Shown here in pieces: positions 57,384 through 64,000 of a stretch of DNA of 64,000 nucleotides; within the stretch, counting starts at the first letter, position 1; each line of letters starts with the position of its first letter. The position numbers and the translations under genes are program-made. The notes under the pieces were generated by a model. The model did not search any database. It saw only the letters and a program-made list of their open reading frames with translations, and was not told where the DNA came from. Source of the DNA: Linum tenue (lineage: Eukaryota; Streptophyta; Magnoliopsida; Malpighiales; Linaceae); contig CAMGYJ010000004.1 in assembly GCA_946122785.1 (NCBI GenBank), positions 13,166,150 through 13,230,149 of the forward strand, read 5' to 3'.

Positions 57384-57964
57384 CTAGGAAGCACTCACGG
57401 ATGGTGCAACCCTCCTTGCATAGCTTCCCTGTTGTTGCTTCTCAACCTTAGTAGCCATCTGCACCAAATCCTCAATCTCCACATAATGGTGAATCTCCAC
57501 GACCTGCCTGATCTCCCGATTGAGGCCATTGAGAAATTGAGCCATTGTTGCTTCTCTATCTTCATTGACACGAGCTCGAATCATCAATGTCTCCATGTCT
57601 TTGAAATAATCCTCTACACTCTTAGCACCCTGTCTCAACAAGTGAAGAGCTTGATGCAGATCTCGTTGATGGTGAACGGGCACAAATCGCCTCCTCATGG
57701 ATGCCTTTATTTGATGCCATGTCGTAATGTGCTCTTCTTCGTGCAACCTCCATTCAGCACCCAGCTGGTCCCACCAAACAACGACATAGTCAGAAAACTC
57801 AAGAGAAGCAATGATTACCTTCTTCCGTTAGGAGTAGTCGTGGCACTCGAACAAGTACTCCATCTTTCTCTCCGAGTCGAGGTAAGCTTCATGATAACTT
57901 CTCCCTTGAAATGATGGCACCTTCACCTTCAGCCCCCTCATATCATCATCCCTATGTTGGGGAT
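57384..57964 (-). pseudogene. gypsy gag, truncated
   Basis: The conserved gag core is readable: KVKVPSFQGRSYHEAYLDSE before a stop near 57828, then ASMRRRFVPVHHQRDLHQAL and VEDYFKDMETLMIRARVNED. The amino end is cut by the Athila-like insertion at 57965. A stop at 57384-57386 separates gag from the zinc-knuckle frame. Confidence 0.85.
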
Positions 57965-59325
57965 TGATAACGATGTAATTGCATGTTTTTATACCCCTAT
58001 TTCTTATCCATTTGCGGGGCATAGTTGTGTGTTTTGGCCTATTTTACTCCAGGTTGTGCTACTTTGTCATATTTCAGGTCCCAGGCGTCGAAGGGAAGGC
58101 CAAGCACGAGTTTAGGGGCATTTGGAAGTCATTTGGTCGAGCTAGGACCAAAACACGGGCAGGAGGCTTGCAAAGCACGGCCGTGTTCCTGGCCCGTGCT
58201 TTTACTGCCGAGGCTTCCCCACAATTGTCCTACACAAGCTTAAAACACGGGCGGGACCAATTCAGAACACGGTCGTGTCCACATCAAAACACGCCCGTGT
58301 TTCTTCCAGACCGTGGCCGTGTATTTACCACGTGGCAAAGGGCACGGGCGGGCTGGAGCAAAGCACGGCCGTGCCCTCGATCGTGTTTTGCCCAGTGAGG
58401 CCCTTTTAGGCAGATTTCAGCCAAAAGAGAAGAAGAATCGGATTTTGAGAGCAAAAACAGAGTTTTAGAGAGAGAAAGAGCGAAGAACAAACCCTAGGAG
58501 CTATTTGGAGTGGATTTCTCACCAGTGAAGCCCAGATTGCGTCCCGAGGAGTGAAGATTGACATCCCAGAGCAGATTTTCCTCATATTTATGAGTATGAC
58601 TACTCTGATTTCTGTTTTCCTTTCTCTCTCTATGGAGTAGAACCCTTCTCTCACTTGGGTATGAAGAACCCTAGTTCCTTGTGTTAGGGAGTTGATTGTA
58701 ATGACTTGGGATGATTATACTGTTTGGTTTTAATCGAATGATGCATGTTTATTGAATTGATTGAAGTCCGATCAGCTTTTCTTGATTTCTGCTGCAACCT
58801 GAGAAAGATAGAATCTGATTAGGTTGTTAGAGCCTCTTCATTCGATAGCAGGAGATTGGTTATACGAGAGTTAGCCAGTTTACTGCTTTGTACTGGAATT
58901 CAATTCCAGTATTGGAGTTCTGTGTTCATAGCCTCAGCTTTCTATCCCGGTGAAGACTAGTCGTCTGCCGGATAGTTAGACTGAGAGGGCTTGGTCAGCT
59001 TAAGAGATTCCAAGCTACTATCGGATCTTCCACAGTCTAATCAACAGTGAATCAACCCAGGGTAATTACAATTGAACCTAACGAAGGAGCTGGGGGGACT
59101 CATTCCCGAGTGACTCTTTCCTGCTTTAGAAAACCGAATCATTTCCTGCTTTCTTACTGCTTTTAGTTTAAACAACAATCACTCAACTTAGTTGGCTAGA
59201 TAATAGATAATCACGGAGGAAGCAGTAGATCTAGACCCCGAGTTGATAATAGAACTTGCCTGTTACTGCATTCCCGGACTGCGATTACACTTGGTTGCAG
59301 TTTGGTGTTGTGTTTTGGCGTGTCA
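57965..59325 (+). repeat. 5' LTR of the Athila-like element
   Basis: Start TGATAACGATGTAATTGC; end placed at GGCGTGTCA by analogy with Athila elements, where the LTR is followed by AG and a TTTTTGGCG primer-binding region. It holds a cluster of CACGGCCGTG-type words at 58150-58395. Confidence 0.8.
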
Positions 59326-59327
59326 AG

Positions 59328-59352
59328 TTTTTGGCGGCGAGTTCTCCGGCGG
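59328..59352 (+). promoter_or_regulatory. possible primer-binding site of the Athila-like element
   Basis: TTTTTGGCGGCGAGTTCTCC follows the LTR. Athila elements normally have TTTTTGGCGCCGTTGCCGGG here (tRNA-Asp type); the match is only partial, so the site may be diverged. Confidence 0.4.
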
Positions 59353-59681
59353 GTCTTCGGTGAGTTTTCCGGCGACTTGGGGTGCTTTCTTCCACTTTCT
59401 TCACCACTCTCCCGGTATCTTCTTGCGTCTCCAGGTGTGTTTTCCTTGCCTTTTCTTTTATTTCTGGAGAATCGATACCTAGTGTTAGGTGAAGAATTGT
59501 GAGTGTGGCATGATTTGGGAACGATTTGGTAGGCCGATAGCGCTCTTTGCATGCTATATTTTTGTCTCGGGATTTCAGCTATTCGGCCTATCATTTTCAT
59601 GTTGGCATTGTATGCGGGCTTGTGTGGTTTTGTGTGTGGTGGATGGATTGGTGCTGTTTGTTTCGGAATTGGTGTTTATTT

Positions 59682-59733
59682 CACCGGGGGCCTAGTCCAC
59701 TGTCCAAATCGCTCGATTTGAGGGTCCCCGGTG
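59682..59733 (+). ncRNA. structured hairpin 1 (covarying family)
   Basis: Outer helix of 11 bp (CACCGGGGGCC with GGTCCCCGGTG, one G-U). The 5' internal loop is TAGTCCACTGTC. The inner helix is CAAATC with GATTTG, the apical loop GCTC and the 3' internal loop AG. It lies in the 5' leader of the Athila-like ORF1. Transcription is inferred from its position. Confidence 0.7.
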
Positions 59734-59774
59734 CGTTTGGTTGTGTGATTCCTGTGAGATGGGTATGCTTGTTT

Positions 59775-59826
59775 CACCGGGAGTCTAGTCCACTGTCCAT
59801 ATCTTTCGATATGAGGGCTCCCGGTG
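59775..59826 (+). ncRNA. structured hairpin 2 (covarying family)
   Basis: Same architecture and size as hairpin 1. Outer helix CACCGGGAGTC with GGCTCCCGGTG (11 bp, one G-U); loop TAGTCCACTGTC; inner helix CATATC with GATATG, a compensatory change; apical loop TTTC; 3' loop AG. Confidence 0.7.
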
Positions 59827-59894
59827 TGGTTTTGACTAACATTGACCCTGTTCGCTTGTTTTTCCACTTGTCAATCCTTGTGCTTTGCAGGATC

Positions 59895-61120
59895 ATGGAA
59901 GCCTACCTCGACCAGTTGAGCATCACCCAGCGCCATCTGCTGCGGACCATCCGCACCCGCACCATCTCCGAGCACCTGCACCTCGATTTTGAGGTGTTCG
60001 AGGCACTTCATGGCAGGCCGCAGATGGAGGCCGTTGTTCGCTCCTATGGTTGGCGGCGCCTTCTCTGCCTCGCTGAGCCGACCTACCAGGAGCTCGTCTG
60101 GGAGTTCTACGCTTCCTTCCGCCACACCTCGAAGGGGTCCGCCGATCATGTTGATGAGGTTCAATTCACCCTCGGCGGGGTGGAGCACTCCGTCAGCTAA
60201 TGGGAGTTGGCCTCTGCACTTGGGCTCAACTCCCCCCACGCCAGCAACGGGCGCCTGCACTTGGACATCACTGATCCCACCGAGTTTCCGTGCCAGCGTA
60301 TTTCTAGCGGATCTGCCAGCCCAACCACGTGGACGAGCAATACGTCGCCAGCCAGACGCGGGCCTCACTTCTCCGGCCGAAGTGGCGCATCCTCAACCAT
60401 CTGCTCGCCTGTTCCTACACTCCCAGCAAGGGCTCGGCCAACCGGATCACACTCAGGACACTGTTCTTCATGCATGCGATTGGTTGCTCTGAGGACACCA
60501 TCCAGCTGGATTCTGTGCTTGCCCGGACGTTCGGCAAAGCCTCCGCCAGCCAGGATCGCGACCTTGTTTGTGGCCCGGTGATCACCGCCTTGGCCCGCTA
60601 CTACGGGGTCGACATCACCGGGATGACCCAGGTCCGAGGACCAACCCCGCTCGGCGAGGCCACCCTCCGCGCCCAGCATTTGGTGGCTCGCCAGGGTCTT
60701 CTGCACTGGATTTTGGGCTTCCCCCGCCCACCTGCGCCTGGCGAGGGAGATCAGGTGGAGTCCAGCGCAGCTGGGGGACGCCGGGTTCCCCGCCGTACTG
60801 TTCCTCGTACCCAGGCTCCCGCGAGCCCCTCCGCTGCACCCAGATCTTCTGCTCCGGGGTCGCCTCCTCCCGTGGTGCCCATCTCTGATCAGTTGGCGGC
60901 CATCGCTCAGCAGAACGAGCGCATTCTGGCCGACCAGGAGCGCCTTCACACCCGCCTCGATCGTGAGCGGGACTGCGGCCGTCGTCTGATGTCCGGCCAA
61001 CACTACATTATGTCCTACCTGGGTCTGGACCCGAACGCCGTTCATTACCCCTTTGTGCAGTCCCCGGGCTATGAGGACGAGTACCCCCCACCTTCCGGCG
61101 ATGGTGGCGATGCATTCTAG
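59895..61120 (+). pseudogene. Athila ORF1-type (gag-like) protein, broken
   Basis: The ATG at 59895 opens MEAYLDQLSITQRHLLRTIR. The conserved ORF1 style follows (QMEAVVRSYGWRRLLCLAEP, TYQELVWEFYASFRH, DEVQFTLGGVEHSVS). A TAA at 60198-60200 interrupts the frame, which then continues (ELASALGLNS) until a frameshift near 60330. The last frame (60329-61120) holds RPKWRILNHLLACSYTPSKG, LRTLFFMHAIGCSED, a Pro/Ser-rich hinge, a coiled-coil-like stretch (AAIAQQNERILADQERLHTR) and an acidic end. The resemblance is to plant Athila ORF1 proteins; this is a family-level judgement. Confidence 0.72.
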
Positions 61121-62940
61121 TGGCGAGTGGCTAGCTCTGTGCCTTATTTGTTTTCCAGATTGAGACTCCATGTTCTTGTTGTTTCGTTTGGTTTTGTTTT
61201 ATTTTGGATTGTAGACTTGGAACTCCGGTTCTTTCACCCAGTGTGTGTCTTTTGTTGACTTTAGCTCTGTGCCTCGAACTGGTTTCCCTTCCAGTCCCCT
61301 GCTATTGACTGGTCTGCCTCCCAGTCTCCGTTCCTGATCTCATTTTATGGTAACATCGTTCCCCTTCCATCTGCTCCATTGAGGACATTGTCGCATTTAA
61401 GTGTGGGGGGTTCTTTGTATTAATTGGAACGTGTATATGAGTGCTTGGAGCCTAGTCCGCTGTCCAAATCTCGAGATTTGAGGGCTCCAAGCACTGCTGT
61501 TTGCTTGATGTTTGATCGTATTGGCACAGTGGATGTGATTAGTGAATTGAATGGCTTTTGACTTGATGCATGACAACTTGAGTGTGACTAAGACAGCCTA
61601 TTATGATGACTGAGATGTGTGTTAGAGTTGTGTAGGGGTTTAGTTTTCAACTGTTTGCTTACCAACTGTGACTTGGATTTGATCACTTGCTTTTGACAGT
61701 CATTTATGCATCTAGTTCAAGGAATCAGAATGTGAGATAGAGCATATAGGTAGCCATGTGAGATTTGAGCCTGCTCGTTTCTTTCTTGTGCGATAGATCC
61801 CTCTTCCATGATGTGTAGCATTCACGTTGTCACTAGCTAAGATGATGGAGGCATAGGATTAACCCACGACCAAATTGACTGTCCTGATGTGTCATATCCC
61901 CTAGTCAGCCCCTTTGAGCCGTGTGTTATCCTTTCTTTCGGTCTGCATTGAAAAATCACCCTTTTGCATCTTTTAGAAGGTTCCACAGAGTGGGTTTTTA
62001 CAGATTCTCTGCTGTTTCTGCTAAATTGAATGTGAGTGTTGGAGGTAGTGCTTAAAAGTTGGGCAGGTGTTTGAAATATGTGCAGAAGTGGTGGCTCTCT
62101 TAAGAAATGAAAAGAAAATAAAAGAAAAACAAAGAAAAAATTGAAAGCAAAAGAGAGCCACTACCAAAAATCTGAATAATGCCCATTAAGTAGTGTTTCT
62201 TAGCAGTCTGGCTTGGAAATGCTAACATTTATACCTCCTTTGCTCTCGTGCCCTAAAGAATTTGAGTAATGCAGAATAGCAGAAAGAAAGTTACTGGTTT
62301 GCTTGGCTGTGATTTTGTTGGGTTTGGAAATGTGGAACCTTGTGCTATTACTTCCACCACCTAAAAGGCTTTTTCCCCATGTCCAAGACCCTAGCCAGTC
62401 ATCTAAACCTGTGTCTAAGACCTCCGGATTAGTTAGTGGCGACACCCCATATGTGAACTCTAGCATTTAGAGGCTGCATTCATGGTGAAGAGACGTTAGG
62501 GATTGAGAGAATAAGCATGCGCATTTTTTGCATCAAATTGTCCTGACCCCACTGGTCGAGAGTGAGCGATTCATTTTCTCATATTCTCTATACTCTTTAT
62601 CCCAGTGAGGACCTAGATTGCTCGGTTTTAATTCTGATATCTTGAGCTTTGTGCATGAAGTGACTGTTTTGAATAAGTGGTTGAGTCAAGTCTATGTTGG
62701 TTGGTGAACATAAGGGAACTCTTCCTGTGCTCGACTTTACTGCATTCGAATGTCATCTGTGGTGGTTGTCTAGGTTGTCGTTGGAGTTGCCATGTGTTAA
62801 TGTTCGGAAGCCAGTATGATCAACGTGTTTTGTGCCGATATGATTTGCCCTAAAGCCTGCTTGATTGAAACATTTTGAGCTTACCTGGTGTCTGACTTGG
62901 TTTGCTTAGGGACAAACAAACGGTTAAGTGTGGGGGAGTT
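61121..62940 (+). other. non-coding 3' interior of the Athila-like element
   Basis: About 1.8 kb without a coding domain. It includes a first GTGTGGGGGG purine tract (about 61401-61411), hairpin 3 (61441-61494), an A-rich AAAGAAAAT stretch near 62110-62150 and the polypurine tract before the 3' LTR. Confidence 0.6.
61441..61494 (+). ncRNA. structured hairpin 3 (covarying family)
   Basis: Outer helix of 12 bp (GTGCTTGGAGCC with GGCTCCAAGCAC). The 5' internal loop is TAGTCCGCTGTC, the inner helix CAAATC with GATTTG, the apical loop TCGA and the 3' loop AG. The outer stem is unrelated in sequence to hairpins 1 and 2, yet the architecture is identical. It lies downstream of ORF1. Confidence 0.7.
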
Positions 62941-64000
62941 TGATAACGATGTAATTGCATGTTTTTATACCCCTATTTCTTATTCATTTGCGGGGCATAG
63001 TTGTGTGTTTTGGCCTATTTTACGCCGTATTGTGCTACTTTGTCATATTTCAGATCCCAGGCGTCGAAGGGAAGGCCAAGCACGAGTTTAGGGGCATTTG
63101 GAAGTCATTTGGTCGAGCTAGGACCAAAACACGGGCAGGAGGCTTGCAAAGCACGGCCGTGTTCCTGGCACGTGCTTTTACTGCTGAGGCTTCCCCACAA
63201 TTGTCCTACACAAGCTTAAAACATGGGCGGGACCAATTCAGAACACGGTCGTGTCCACATCAAAACACGCCCGTGTTTCTTCCAAACCGTGGCCGTGTAT
63301 TTACCACGTGGCAAAGGGCACGGGCGGGCTGGAGCAAAGCACGGCCGTGCCCTCGACCGTGTTTTGCCCAGTGATGCCGTTTTAGGCAGATTTCAGCCAA
63401 AAGAGAAGAAGAATCGGATTTTGAGAGCAAAAACAGAGTTTTAGAGAGAGAAAGAGCGAAGAACAAACCCTAGGAGCTATTTGGAGTGGATTTCCCACCA
63501 TTGAAGCCCAGATTGCGTCCCGAGGAGTGAAGATTGACATCCCAGAGTAGATTTTCCTCATCTTTATGAGTATGACTACTCTGATTTCTGTTTTCCTTTC
63601 TCTCTATGGAGTAGAACCCTTCTCTCACTTGGGTATGAATAACCCTAGTTCCTTGTGTTAGGGATTTGATTGTAATGACTTGGGATGATTATACTGTTTG
63701 GTTTTAATCGAATGATGCATGTTTATTGAATTGATTGAAGTCTGATCAGCTTTTCTTGATTTCTGCTGCAACCTGAAATAGATAGAATATGATTAGGTTG
63801 TTAGAGCCTCTTCATTCGATAGCAGGAGATTGGTTATACGAGAATTAGCCAGTTTACTGCTTTGTACTGGAATTTAATTCCAGTAGTGGAGTTCTGTGTT
63901 CATAGCCTCAGCTTTCTATCCCGGTGAAGAGTAGTCGTCTGCCGGGTAGTTAGACTGAGAGGGCTTGGTCAGCTTAAGAGATTCCAAGCTACTGTCGGAT
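62941..64000 (+). repeat. 3' LTR of the Athila-like element, partial
   Basis: It matches 57965 onward with about 30 substitutions and one 4 bp indel (a CT-repeat unit near 63601). It is cut by the window end, so its end and flanking duplication cannot be seen. Confidence 0.9.

Larger units (their letters stand above)
52090..57964 (-). mobile_element. decayed Ty3/gypsy retrotransposon, interrupted twice
   Basis: On the reverse strand the order is gag, zinc knuckle, protease, reverse transcriptase, RNase H and integrase, then a likely 3' LTR (about 52.1-52.7 kb, with a TATAAATA box on the reverse strand near 52560). An hAT element (55878-56703) splits protease from the reverse-transcriptase region. 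The Athila-like element starting at 57965 cuts off the gag start; the 5' LTR would lie beyond the window. Nonsense codons and a frameshift show it is inactive. LTR borders are unresolved because only one copy is present. Confidence 0.88.
57965..64000 (+). mobile_element. Athila-like, ORF1-only LTR retrotransposon (runs off the window)
   Basis: The 5' LTR is 57965-59325 (about 1.36 kb, TGATAACGATG...GTGTCA). A matching 3' LTR begins at 62941 after a purine tract (AAGTGTGGGGGAG) and is cut by the window edge. The interior is 3.6 kb and encodes only an Athila ORF1-type protein, now broken; no protease, reverse transcriptase or integrase is present. It inserted into the gypsy gag; the 5 bp before it is GGGAT. 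The LTR copies show about 30 substitutions over the ~1.06 kb that can be compared. Confidence 0.85.

Noticed and set aside
59241..59482. Short forward ORFs in the Athila leader as separate genes
   Set aside because: They lie across the LTR end and leader, are Cys/Phe-rich noise frames, and show no conservation of start or frame.
60365..61171. 268-codon antisense ORF over the Athila ORF1
   Set aside because: Shadow of a GC-rich sense frame; no recognisable domain.
1..64000. CRISPR arrays, bacterial operons, rRNA genes
   Set aside because: No regularly spaced short repeats with unique spacers, no rRNA sequence and no prokaryotic gene organisation; the window is plant nuclear DNA.

Overview
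This is a plant nuclear window. The genes are spliced with GT-AG introns, belong to plant-specific families (TBL, CASP-like, NAC), and sit among plant LTR retrotransposons, MULE and hAT elements. The gene set and compact gene bodies fit a eudicot; I cannot name the species. All features were read by eye from the sequence, with splice sites placed from reading frame, GT/AG and family conservation.

Host genes lie mostly in the left third: a TRICHOME BIREFRINGENCE-LIKE O-acetyltransferase (+, 1517-4699), a beta/gamma-type phospholipase D (+, 5622-8524), a myeloid-leukemia-factor-like protein (+, 12592-14247) and a selenium-binding protein / methanethiol oxidase (-, 14573-17008). Further right are an 8-cysteine secreted peptide (-, 33885-34266), a NAC transcription factor with a 3.6 kb second intron (-, 39216-43806), a small unrecognised protein (+, 48253-49288) and a CASP-like membrane protein (-, 49665-50333). 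They are independent genes with no operon-like logic.

The rest is layered transposable elements. At 9388-11972 a Pack-MULE-like element with long inverted ends carries an alpha-xylosidase N-terminus joined in frame (through a predicted intron) to a malectin-like receptor fragment. A second gene-carrying inverted-repeat element is nested in its right arm. At 18.1-29.3 kb lie a decayed LINE, a Ty1/copia relic without its 3' half, a complete 2.9 kb non-autonomous LTR element with a non-gag/pol ORF, and an hAT element. At 29-38.7 kb there are two further hAT-type elements and nested inverted-repeat MITEs. At 44.8 kb there is a complete 291 bp TRIM. From about 52 kb to the right edge a reverse-strand Ty3/gypsy element is broken by an hAT element (55878-56703) and by an Athila-like, ORF1-only element (57965 to beyond the edge).

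The most unusual signal is in the Athila-like element. Three hairpins (59682-59733, 59775-59826, 61441-61494) share an exactly conserved architecture and internal-loop sequence, while their outer stems, and in one case the inner stem, differ by compensatory changes. This is the pattern of a selected RNA or DNA structure. Other highlights are the Pack-MULE chimera, an exact three-fold 39 bp duplication of the phospholipase D C-terminus, and several elements with perfect target-site duplications.
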